7,606 nt of DNA from Gallionellaceae bacterium. Lineage in GTDB: Bacteria > Pseudomonadota > Gammaproteobacteria > Burkholderiales > Gallionellaceae. Shown one piece after another: positions 1-5,804 of this stretch (positions are counted from its first letter, which is position 1; each line of letters opens with the position of its first letter). The notes beneath the pieces are model-generated. The model was not told the DNA's origin, ran no database searches, and saw only the letters and a list, made by a program, of their open reading frames with translations. The stretch spans positions 1 through 7,606 of the forward strand of contig DMCN01000002.1 in NCBI GenBank assembly GCA_003445795.1. The letters are read 5' to 3'. The position numbers and the translations under genes were made by a program.

Positions 1-1788
1 GCTCTGGATGATGAACACGCCGCCCTTGCGCATGCCTTCCAGCGCATTGGTGTGGCCGAACACCTGCGGGTCCGGCGACAGCACCACGTCAACATTGGTG
101 TATTCGCAGTTGATGCGGATGGGTTCCGGCGCGGCCGACAGATAATAGGTCGTCGGCTGGCCCTTCTTTTCGGAACCGTATTTCGGATTGGCCTTGATGT
201 CCCAGCCCAGCAGTTCGAACAGCGTCATCGCCAGGTTCTTGCCGGTGGTCACCGCGCCCCAGCCGCCGATGGAGTGCATACGCACGGCGATGGCATTCTT
301 GGGCAACAAGTTGGGGTTCTCGGAACCGCGCAGCGCCAAGGCCTTGATGCCGGGGTAGGCGGTCTGCAGTTCCTGCTGGCGGATCTCCTGTTTCGGATTG
401 GCGGATTCGTCGCGCACGAAATCGACGGACAGATAATAGAACTTGCGGTGTGCAGCGCCAGGCAGCATGTTCTCGACGGCGGCGATCAGGCCTTCGGGTT
501 GCAGGTCGCGCGAGCCCAGACCGTAGCAGCCGGAGTACAGCGACGGCATGTCCTTGGCGGTCTCGTAGCAGGCGTAATCGGTATAGGAATTCTCGCGCGC
601 GTTCTCCACACACTTGGTCACGGTGGAGCGCACCTCGCGCATCAGCGGCAAGTCTTCCGACAGCGGCTGGTCGGTGCGTTCCAGCACGGCCACGCCCTTC
701 TTGCCCTTCAGCACCTGGCCCAGCAGGTCGCCGGGGAAGGGACGGAACATGGTGATGTTGACCACGCCCACCTTGATCTTGCGGTTCTCGCGCAACCAAT
801 CGGCGACGGCGGCGGCCTGCACGGTCATGCTGCCCTGGCCGAGGATGATGTAGTCGGCATCGTCGCAGCGGTAAGCATCGATGCGGTTGTAACGGCGGCC
901 GGTCAGCTCGTAGAACTCTTCCGCGTTCTTGTCGAACAGCGCGGGGATATGGTCGAAGAAATACGGGCGCTGCGCGGCCACTGCCTGCATGTAGGCGTCC
1001 TGGTTCTGCACCACACCGGTCTGCATGGGATTGTCCACGTCCCAGCTCGACGGCACGCGGCGGCGCTTGGGGCCGTACAGCATCTGCTGCGCGGGAGTCG
1101 GGGTATCGATGAGGTCGTCGGCCTCGCCCAGATATTCGGCGATCAGTTCGCGCTCCGGCACCTGCATCGGCTCGATCAGGTGGGTGGTGAGGAAACCGTC
1201 CTGCGCCACCATGGCCGGGGTCAGTGCCAGTTCGGCGGTCTTGCGGCCGATCATGTTGAGGTCGGCAGCTTCCTGCGCGTTCTTGGCCATCACCTGGATA
1301 AAGCCGGTATCGTCGGCACAGTGGTAGTCGTCATGCGCACAGTGCACATTAAGCGAAGCTTTGGTGATGGCGCGACAACCGAGGTTGAGCACATAGGGCA
1401 AGCGTTTGCCCACGGCGGCATACAGCGATTCGTGCATGAAGGCCAGGCCTTGCGAGGAGGTGAAGTTGACCGCGCGCACGCCGGTCATGGACAGGCCCGC
1501 AGTGACGCCGGCGGCGGCATGTTCGGATTCCGGCTCGACGAAGATCAGCGGCTGTCCGGCCGTGTTGAGGTGGCCTTTGGCGACTTCTTCCGCCCAGTAT
1601 TCGCCCATCTGCGTGGACGGCGTGATCGGGTATGCGCCCGCGCCCTGCGAGGCTTCGCGTTCGACCATGATAACGGCGGTGTTGCCGTCGATGGCATCGC
1701 GCGTGCCGGGGTACTTGAATTTGGTGCGGCTGCCATCGGCTCCGGTCGCGGCGCCTGCCAGTTTGAATTGCTTGAGTTTGTTCAACAT
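1..1788 (-). CDS. Pyruvate/2-oxoacid:ferredoxin oxidoreductase, NifJ/PFOR type (partial, C-terminus beyond left edge)
   Basis: The 596 visible codons start at ATG 1786-1788 and stay open to position 1. The family catalyses reversible, CoA- and thiamine-diphosphate-dependent conversion of a 2-oxoacid (usually pyruvate) to acyl-CoA and CO2 with reduction of ferredoxin. Domain I contains YPITPST at residues 53-59. Aligned from memory with Desulfovibrio africanus PFOR, T56, E89 and R139 (in CRAI) fall where that enzyme has substrate Thr31, cofactor Glu64 and Arg114, so the visible half of the active site looks intact. A domain II-like region lies around residues 310-430 and includes YGLGSRDLQPEG. 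A gamma domain begins near residue 499, with GGWGAVTTGKNLA (508-520) and YGSEKKG (537-543). The order alpha-II-gamma matches single-chain PFOR. The ferredoxin and TPP-diphosphate (beta) domains are not in view, so I cannot tell fusion from separate subunits. An extension of about 25 residues precedes the usual DGNTA start region. It follows the RnfB-like gene by 8 bp. Substrate is inferred, not proven. Confidence 0.9.
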   Translation of the reverse strand, partial: MLNKLKQFKLAGAATGADGSRTKFKYPGTRDAIDGNTAVIMVEREASQGAGAYPITPSTQMGEYWAEEVAKGHLNTAGQPLIFVEPESEHAAAGVTAGLSMTGVRAVNFTSSQGLAFMHESLYAAVGKRLPYVLNLGCRAITKASLNVHCAHDDYHCADDTGFIQVMAKNAQEAADLNMIGRKTAELALTPAMVAQDGFLTTHLIEPMQVPERELIAEYLGEADDLIDTPTPAQQMLYGPKRRRVPSSWDVDNPMQTGVVQNQDAYMQAVAAQRPYFFDHIPALFDKNAEEFYELTGRRYNRIDAYRCDDADYIILGQGSMTVQAAAVADWLRENRKIKVGVVNITMFRPFPGDLLGQVLKGKKGVAVLERTDQPLSEDLPLMREVRSTVTKCVENARENSYTDYACYETAKDMPSLYSGCYGLGSRDLQPEGLIAAVENMLPGAAHRKFYYLSVDFVRDESANPKQEIRQQELQTAYPGIKALALRGSENPNLLPKNAIAVRMHSIGGWGAVTTGKNLAMTLFELLGWDIKANPKYGSEKKGQPTTYYLSAAPEPIRINCEYTNVDVVLSPDPQVFGHTNALEGMRKGGVFIIQS

Positions 1789-1791
1789 GAT

Positions 1792-1798
1792 TCCCCCT
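1792..1798 (-). promoter_or_regulatory. Ribosome-binding site of the PFOR gene, overlapping the upstream stop codon
   Basis: Reading the minus strand, AGGGGGA lies 3-4 nt before the PFOR ATG. Its first bases are the last two of the TAG stop codon of the RnfB-like gene. This fixes the PFOR start and suggests translational coupling, so that the two proteins are made together. The coupling is inference from the overlap. Confidence 0.75.
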
Positions 1799-2678
1799 AT
1801 GCCTCGGTAGTGGCAGGTAATGGTTCAATACGGATGATCTTCTTTGCTGCTTTACCTTTGCTGGCGCTACCGCCCTCGAGCCAGACGATGGCTCCGGTGG
1901 GGCAACGCTCGATCGCCTTGCGGCTTGCCAGTTCGTTCTTCGCGTAATCGATCACGGCCAGATTGCGCTCCATGTGGATCAGCCCCGGCGCGGCATCGAC
2001 CACGCAGCGTTCGCAGGCGGTGCAGGCCACTTCGCAGGCGGCTTCGGCGGCATCGCCGTCGTCCTCGTTGCGGCAGGCCATCCACAGTTTGTGCGACATG
2101 ACCTGCAGCGAGAACAGGCTCTTCGGGCAGATGTCCACGCAGTCGCCGCAGGCGGTGCATTTGTCCACATCCACCACCGGCAGGCCGTGCTGATCCATGG
2201 TGATGGCATCGAAATCACACACATCGGCGCAGTCGCCCAGGCCCAGACAGCCCCAGGCGCAGCTCTTGCCGCCACCGCCCGCCACGGTGGCGGCGCGGCA
2301 GGAAGAAAGTCCCGCATATTTGGCGCGCATGGTGGCGACATGTTTGCCGCCCGCGCAGGCCAGACGCGCCACGCGCTTTTCGATGTCGCCCAGCGCGACA
2401 CCCAGCAGCGAGGCGATGTTCTTGTTCTGGTCGGGCGAGTTCACCGTACAGCGACCGGGCTCGATCTCGCCCGCGACCGTCTGCTCGGCGAAGTTATGGC
2501 ATCCTGCCGTACCGCAGGCGCCGCAATTGGAATGGGGGAGCAATTCTTCGACCTGCTCGATGCGGGGATCTTCAAAGACATAGAGTTTCTTGCTGGCGAT
2601 AGCCAACAGCAGCGCCAGCAGGCCGCCTAGGCCGGCCATGAAGGCTCCTGTGACTAATACGCTGAATAAGATACTCAT
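1797..2678 (-). CDS. RnfB-like membrane-anchored polyferredoxin
   Basis: This 293-residue protein resembles the long (clostridial/Bacteroides-like) RnfB family, the ferredoxin-accepting iron-sulfur subunit of the Rnf complex. One hydrophobic helix (about 5-28) anchors it. The N-terminal Fe-S domain has C52-x2-C55-x4-C60-x16-C77. RnfB-type ACAGG (C108) and SSCRAA (C127) follow. Then come C140-x3-C144-x5-C150-x3-C154 with the characteristic GCLGLG, and a classical C174-x2-C177-x2-C180-x3-C184-P. A last half-motif, C219-x2-C222-x2-C225, pairs with C259-P. By ferredoxin logic I count four [4Fe-4S] clusters. The fifth, expected in the C-terminal ferredoxin pair, lacks its ligands. The ATG at 2676-2678 is preceded by GGGGAGAG. 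No other rnf gene is visible: upstream is a divergent LysR regulator and downstream the PFOR gene. I infer that it exchanges electrons with the PFOR at the membrane. It should not be named rnfB outright, because an intact Rnf complex is not shown. Confidence 0.88.
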   Translation of the reverse strand: MSILFSVLVTGAFMAGLGGLLALLLAIASKKLYVFEDPRIEQVEELLPHSNCGACGTAGCHNFAEQTVAGEIEPGRCTVNSPDQNKNIASLLGVALGDIEKRVARLACAGGKHVATMRAKYAGLSSCRAATVAGGGGKSCAWGCLGLGDCADVCDFDAITMDQHGLPVVDVDKCTACGDCVDICPKSLFSLQVMSHKLWMACRNEDDGDAAEAACEVACTACERCVVDAAPGLIHMERNLAVIDYAKNELASRKAIERCPTGAIVWLEGGSASKGKAAKKIIRIEPLPATTEA

Positions 2679-2770
2679 GTCTCTCCCCGCTTCAATAAAT
2701 TTGCCCAGAGAACCGGAAATCCCGTTCCCTGTCAGCCACTTATTTACGCCCCACTAGCGCCGACGATTCC

Positions 2771-2786
2771 GCAACACCCTTGTTGC
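2771..2786. promoter_or_regulatory. Perfect 6-bp dyad upstream of the RnfB-like gene, candidate regulator site
   Basis: GCAACA and TGTTGC are exact inverse complements separated by CCCT. The dyad sits about 93-108 bp upstream of the RnfB-like start codon and directly follows one copy of ATTCCGC. Location and symmetry suit a binding site for the divergent LysR protein. It could also be a weak RNA hairpin. No binding is shown. Confidence 0.35.
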
Positions 2787-2799
2787 TCTACTGTTTTTC

Positions 2800-2829
2800 T
2801 TGTTGGACGCAGACTAAACAAACTACAAT
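2800..2829 (+). promoter_or_regulatory. Candidate sigma70 promoter for the LysR regulator gene
   Basis: TACAAT at 2824-2829 is a good -10 hexamer. Two overlapping -35 choices precede it: TTGTTG at 2800-2805 (18-bp spacer) or TTGGAC at 2803-2808 (15-bp spacer). Transcription would start near 2836, giving a leader of about 68 nt before the ATG at 2904. The -10 lies at the edge of the 2825-2848 dyad, which would allow autorepression. Called by eye only. Confidence 0.4.
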
Positions 2830-2848
2830 CATTCCGCGAATCAATTGT
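2825..2848. promoter_or_regulatory. Nested inverted repeat, candidate LysR operator
   Basis: Outer arms ACAAT (2825-2829) and ATTGT (2844-2848) enclose inner arms ATTC (2831-2834) and GAAT (2838-2841). The two dyads are centred within half a base of each other. T2832 and A2844 also satisfy the loose T-N11-A pattern of LysR boxes. The site covers the candidate -10 of the regulator gene, as autoregulated LysR genes often show. The function is inferred from symmetry and position. Confidence 0.45.
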
Positions 2849-2903
2849 TTCAATCATTACTATTAAAAAATGAAGGGGTGCGGTTCTGGCACGGGGAGGC
2901 GGG

Positions 2904-3851
2904 ATGAATACTGAAAAGCAAAGCTACTACAAAAACAACAGACTAAAACAGATGCGGGCGTTCTGCGAAGTCGTTCGCACCGGCAGTGTGACGCTGGCAG
3001 CCCAGCATCTGTTCCTGAGTCAGCCCTCGGTGACCCTGCAGATCCAGGCGCTGGAGCGGGAACTGGAAGTGACCCTGTTCGAAAGACGCGGCCCCGTGTT
3101 GAAGCTTACTCCTGATGGAGAAACGCTGTACGCATTGTCGGAACCGCTGGTAAAAGGGATAGACGGCCTGGAAGAGAACTTCGCCGCCCAGCACGGCAAA
3201 CTGGATTCGGGCGAGTTAAACATCGGCGCAGGCGAATCCACCATCCTCTATATCCTGCCCGAAGCGGTGCGCCGTTTCGTCAGCGCCCACCCGCGCATCC
3301 AGCTCAAGATCCACAACGAGACCGGCCGCGACGGCCTCAAGATGCTGCGCGCAGACGATATCGACCTGGTGGTCGGTTCCATGCTGGACGTGCCCGACGA
3401 CATCACCTACCAGCCGGTGGTGACCTACGACCCGGCGCTGATCGTGCCGCTGGATCACCCGCTGGCCAACCACAGCAGCGTCACACTGGAAGAGATCAGC
3501 CAGTACGGCCTGATCCTGCCGCCGCGCCACCTCTCGACCTGGCGCATGGTGAAATACGTGTTCCAGCAGCACAACCTGACCTTCACGGTGACACTGGAAG
3601 CGGGCGGCTGGGAAGTCATCAAGAAATATGTGGAACTGGGGATGGGCATCTCCATCGTCACCGACATCTGCCTCACCGGAAACGAGAAACTCGTGCGCAT
3701 CCCGCTGAAAGAATATTTCCCGCAACGCGGTTACGGGCTGGTCTTGCGCAAGGGCCGCTTCCTGTCGCCGCAGGCGCGGCGCTTCGTCGAGATACTTTAC
3801 GAGGTCTACGGCATCCAGTCGGTACCGCCGGAGTTCAGTGCCCGGGATTGA
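2904..3851 (+). CDS. LysR-type transcriptional regulator, CysB-like subgroup
   Basis: At 315 residues this is a normal LysR length. The N-terminal winged helix-turn-helix spans about residues 14-73, with RAFCEVVRTGSVTLAAQHL, then LSQPSVTLQIQALE and LFERRG. A linker helix follows, and the effector-binding periplasmic-binding-protein-like domain occupies about 101-305. GWEVIKKYVELGMGISIV (225-242) resembles the stretch found in CysB/Cbl-type members. The ATG at 2904 follows GGGGAGG by 4 nt and gives a short 13-residue lead before the DNA-binding domain. Divergent orientation from the RnfB-PFOR operon makes that operon the likeliest target. The effector is unknown; an organic acid near the pyruvate node, or a sulfur or redox signal, would fit. 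Its 3' end overlaps ppsR by 17 bp, and no terminator lies between them. Confidence 0.93.
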   Translation: MNTEKQSYYKNNRLKQMRAFCEVVRTGSVTLAAQHLFLSQPSVTLQIQALERELEVTLFERRGPVLKLTPDGETLYALSEPLVKGIDGLEENFAAQHGKLDSGELNIGAGESTILYILPEAVRRFVSAHPRIQLKIHNETGRDGLKMLRADDIDLVVGSMLDVPDDITYQPVVTYDPALIVPLDHPLANHSSVTLEEISQYGLILPPRHLSTWRMVKYVFQQHNLTFTVTLEAGGWEVIKKYVELGMGISIVTDICLTGNEKLVRIPLKEYFPQRGYGLVLRKGRFLSPQARRFVEILYEVYGIQSVPPEFSARD

Positions 3852-4650
3852 GTTCCTGCATCAACTGCACGGCAAGCTCTTCGATGGAGCGTGAGGTGGT
3901 GTCGAACCATTTGATGCCCTCGCGCTTCATCATCTTCTCTGCTGCCGCGACCTCATAGCGGCAGTTGTCCAGCGAGGCATATTTGCTGTTCGGACGGCGC
4001 TCGAAGCGGATGCGCTGCAACTGCTCGGGGTCGATGGTCAGGCCGTACAGTTTGCCGCGGAAGGGTTGCAATCTCGACGGCAGATGACCGCGCTCGAAAT
4101 CTTCCGGAATGAGCGGGTAGTTGGCTGCCCTGAGCGAGAACTGCAGGGAGAGATACAGACTGGTCGGCGTCTTGCCGCTGCGCGAGACGCCGACGAGGAT
4201 GATGTCGGCGCTCTTCAGGTCGGCGTCCGACACGCCGTCGTCGTGCGCCAGCGCGAAGTTCATCGCGGCGATGCGCGAGTTGTATTCCGGGTTGGCCTGC
4301 CCGTGCGAACGACCCACTGCGCGCGAGTAGCGGCTGCCCAGCTCCTTTTCCAGCGGCACGATGAAGGTGTCGAACAGGTCGATGAAGAAGGCGTCCGCCT
4401 GATGCAGGATGCTGCTGAATTCCGCATTGGTCTGCGTCATGATGACGATGGGATGCACGCCTTCGCTCTGCTTCACTTCATTGATGCGCGCCACGCACTC
4501 CCTGGCCTTGTCTTCGCTGTCCAGAAAGGGATAACGCAGGGGCTTGAATTCGATACCCTCGAACTGCGACAGCAACCCGTGACCCAGCGTCTCGGCAGTG
4601 ATGCCGGTGCCGTCCGACACGTAGATGACGGTGCGCTTAAGAATAGTCAT
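3835..4650 (-). CDS. ppsR: PEP synthase regulatory protein (bifunctional kinase/pyrophosphorylase, DUF299)
   Basis: This 271-residue protein belongs to the PpsR/PDRP family. Members inactivate PEP synthase by ADP-dependent phosphorylation of a threonine and reactivate it by Pi-dependent dephosphorylation, so they set the pyruvate-to-PEP flux. The N-terminus carries the family motif VSDGTGITAETLGHGLLSQF (residues 11-30). The nucleotide-binding P-loop GVSRSGKT is at 154-161, followed by PTSLYLS. The end has DTTSRSIEE. I chose ATG 4648-4650 because GGGAGGA precedes it by 2 nt and the protein then starts at the usual place; an upstream in-frame ATG at 4722 would add 24 atypical residues. It lies 35 bp downstream of the small membrane-protein gene in the same direction. 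The target gene ppsA, often adjacent in related bacteria, is not in this window. Confidence 0.95.
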   Translation of the reverse strand: MTILKRTVIYVSDGTGITAETLGHGLLSQFEGIEFKPLRYPFLDSEDKARECVARINEVKQSEGVHPIVIMTQTNAEFSSILHQADAFFIDLFDTFIVPLEKELGSRYSRAVGRSHGQANPEYNSRIAAMNFALAHDDGVSDADLKSADIILVGVSRSGKTPTSLYLSLQFSLRAANYPLIPEDFERGHLPSRLQPFRGKLYGLTIDPEQLQRIRFERRPNSKYASLDNCRYEVAAAEKMMKREGIKWFDTTSRSIEELAVQLMQELNPGH

Positions 4651-4685
4651 GTTCCTCCCGGCGAGTAACGATGCGACCGCGACGT

Positions 4686-4997
4686 TCAGCCCGGGAAACA
4701 GGCCAGGTTCTGCGCGTGGCACACATAGCCCTTGGCGTAGATCAGGACGATCCAGATCCAGAACAACACGAAGAAACTGACCAGCCCGATATGCTGTTCG
4801 GCGATGAACTTGGGCGTGATCTTGCGCACGGCCTTGTAGATGGGACCGGTGATCACCTGGAACAGGCGATAGACGAAGTTGTTGTCTTTTGCCTTGCCGG
4901 ACAGGAAACCGATCAGGCCTTGGGCGAGCAATGCCAGGGCGGCGACCTCGACCAGTGCTTTCAGTACGCTGACGATGAACAGTTCGGGAGAGGACAT
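4686..4997 (-). CDS. Small two-helix membrane protein, function unknown
   Basis: I do not recognise a named family for this 103-residue protein. Hydrophobic segments at about 7-31 and 69-88 flank a basic linker containing KAKDNNFVYRLFQVITGP and KAVRKITPKF. That layout is loosely like one half of a YggT-type protein, but I would not name it so. The short tail has two cysteines (C93, C100). The ATG at 4995-4997 has a weak AGAAG ribosome site, and starting here keeps the first helix whole while excluding a long unlikely N-terminal extension. It precedes ppsR by 35 bp and is probably co-transcribed with it. It is divergent from the TPR gene. Confidence 0.75.
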   Translation of the reverse strand: MSSPELFIVSVLKALVEVAALALLAQGLIGFLSGKAKDNNFVYRLFQVITGPIYKAVRKITPKFIAEQHIGLVSFFVLFWIWIVLIYAKGYVCHAQNLACFPG

Positions 4998-5026
4998 GAT
5001 CTTCTGATTGGATTGGACAGGTCCGG

Positions 5027-5035
5027 ATTTTATCA
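5027..5035 (-). promoter_or_regulatory. Candidate extended -10 promoter for the membrane protein-ppsR pair
   Basis: On the minus strand TGATAAAAT reads as an extended -10 element (TG, one base, then TAAAAT), predicting a start near 5020 and a leader of about 20-25 nt. No good -35 is seen, which extended -10 promoters tolerate. Called by eye. Confidence 0.35.
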
Positions 5036-5049
5036 CCTCGCGGCGATAA
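5030..5049. repeat. Short inverted repeat between the divergent membrane-protein and TPR genes
   Basis: TTATC (5030-5034) and GATAA (5045-5049) are exact inverse complements 10 bp apart. The left arm overlaps the leftward extended -10, and the right arm is part of GATAAT (5045-5050), a possible rightward -10 for the TPR gene. The repeat may be an operator, or simply two back-to-back -10 elements. Confidence 0.3.
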
Positions 5050-5111
5050 TGCTTGCGGCTACGGTGACCAATGCGCAGAATGTCGCCTGCTTTCATCAAC
5101 GGATCACTGCA

Positions 5112-5702
5112 ATGAATTACGAAAAATGGCGACATCTTCTGCGCGCGCAGTTCTATCAATTCATGAACAAGGAAGACGCGGCACTGGACGAATACCGGCT
5201 GACGCTGGCCGCCGCGCCCGAATACGCCCGTGCCTCCATCGCCATGGCTTTCATCTACGCCAAGCGCAACGATTTCGGGCACGCCGCGAAACATTTCCGC
5301 GAGGTGCTGAACAGCGATCCGGTCAATGCCGAGATACTCTTCAATCTCGGCTTCGCATGCGACAAACAGGGCGAACTGGACGAAGCGATCAGATCCTTCG
5401 AGGCTGCCACCCGGCTGAACCCCAAATTCGACCGCGCCTGGTACGGCCTCGGCATCTGTCATGCCAGACTCGGCCGGCACGCCGAAGCTGCCAAGGCCTT
5501 GCATGAGGCGGCAAACCTGCAACCCATGAACCCGCACGCCTGGTACGCGCTGGGCATGGCCCATCACCACCTCAACGACCCCGAGCGCGTGACCGAGGTG
5601 ATCAAGTACCTGCACCGCTTCGACCCGATCATGACCCGCCACCTGATCCAGGATACCGGCCGTTCCGATCTGGCTTATATGGTGGCCGATCTGGCGGTCT
5701 GA
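5112..5702 (+). CDS. Tetratricopeptide-repeat (TPR) protein
   Basis: The protein has 196 residues made almost entirely of about five TPR units, at roughly 4-36, 38-70, 72-104, 106-138 and 140-172. Each carries the W/Y-x2-LG/A ... A/Y pattern and usually ends in NP or DP, for example ILFNLGFACDKQGELDEAI and AWYGLGICHARLGRHAEAA. TPR arrays are protein-binding scaffolds; no catalytic domain is present and no signal peptide is visible, so it is probably cytoplasmic. The partner is unknown. I chose ATG 5112 because it starts just before the first repeat. Its ribosome site is weak, and in-frame starts at 5049 (ATG) or 5064 (GTG) remain possible. It is transcribed away from the membrane-protein gene and ends at a strong terminator. 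Confidence 0.85.
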   Translation: MNYEKWRHLLRAQFYQFMNKEDAALDEYRLTLAAAPEYARASIAMAFIYAKRNDFGHAAKHFREVLNSDPVNAEILFNLGFACDKQGELDEAIRSFEAATRLNPKFDRAWYGLGICHARLGRHAEAAKALHEAANLQPMNPHAWYALGMAHHHLNDPERVTEVIKYLHRFDPIMTRHLIQDTGRSDLAYMVADLAV

Positions 5703-5754
5703 GTCCGCAGCCGCAACCGGCTACACACACACTCTCTTTTCTCCGCCCCAAAAC

Positions 5755-5782
5755 AAAGAGGCCTGCTTGCGCAGGCCTCTTT
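5755..5782. terminator. Strong bidirectional intrinsic terminator
   Basis: AAAGAGGCCTGC (5755-5766) pairs perfectly with GCAGGCCTCTTT (5771-5782) around the loop TTGC, a 12-bp stem. On the minus strand the stem is followed by GTTTTGGGG after its own TTT, and on the plus strand by the stem's TTT. It lies between the converging TPR and symporter genes, 52 bp and 22 bp from their stop codons, and should end both transcripts. Confidence 0.9.
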
Positions 5783-5804
5783 GACTTACTACGACGACTT
5801 CAGC

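Larger units (their letters stand above)
2679..2903. promoter_or_regulatory. Divergent control region between the RnfB-PFOR operon and the LysR regulator
   Basis: This 225-bp stretch is the largest non-coding gap in the window and is visibly AT-richer than the genes around it, especially 2790-2875. LysR-type proteins usually bind such divergent gaps, repress their own gene and activate the facing operon when a ligand is present. It holds a plausible rightward promoter, a dyad over that promoter's -10, and a second dyad nearer the operon. The sequence ATTCCGC occurs in both areas (2766-2772 and 2831-2837), 65 bp apart. I found no convincing sigma70 promoter toward the RnfB-like gene, as would be expected if that promoter needs an activator. 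Confidence 0.7.

Noticed and set aside
52..1947. Very long plus-strand open frame (631 codons) antisense to the PFOR gene
   Set aside because: It is a shadow frame made by the GC-rich codon pattern of the PFOR gene. Its translation is His/Gly/Val-rich without domains, and the minus-strand frame encodes unmistakable PFOR motifs.
2771..2800. GCAACA/TGTTGC hairpin followed by a T-rich run read as a terminator
   Set aside because: The stem is only 6 bp with moderate GC, the T-run is offset by several bases, and no gene ends upstream on the plus strand. A regulatory dyad is more likely.
2887..2903. TGGCACGG resembling the -24 half of a sigma54 promoter upstream of the LysR gene
   Set aside because: No TTGC-type -12 element follows at the right distance, and the GGGGAGG inside it is better explained as the ribosome-binding site.
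3216..3725. Minus-strand open frame antisense to the LysR gene
   Set aside because: It has His/Asp/Val-rich composition and no recognisable motif, and it overlaps entirely a convincing LysR effector domain on the other strand.
4651..4722. Earlier ATG for ppsR at 4722
   Set aside because: It adds 24 residues not typical of the family and overlaps the upstream gene. The ATG at 4650 has a strong GGGAGGA site.
4671..5111. Possible N-terminal extension of the TPR protein back to 4671
   Set aside because: The stretch is antisense to the small membrane-protein gene, shows no repeat or domain, and has no ribosome site at its start. The TPR array begins right after 5112.
4998..5642. Possible N-terminal extension of the membrane protein across the TPR gene
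   Set aside because: It would be entirely antisense to clear TPR repeats. The helix pattern and a plausible promoter support the start at 4997.
5721..5740. CA-rich simple repeat after the TPR gene
   Set aside because: It is only about five CA units with no associated feature; trivial low complexity.
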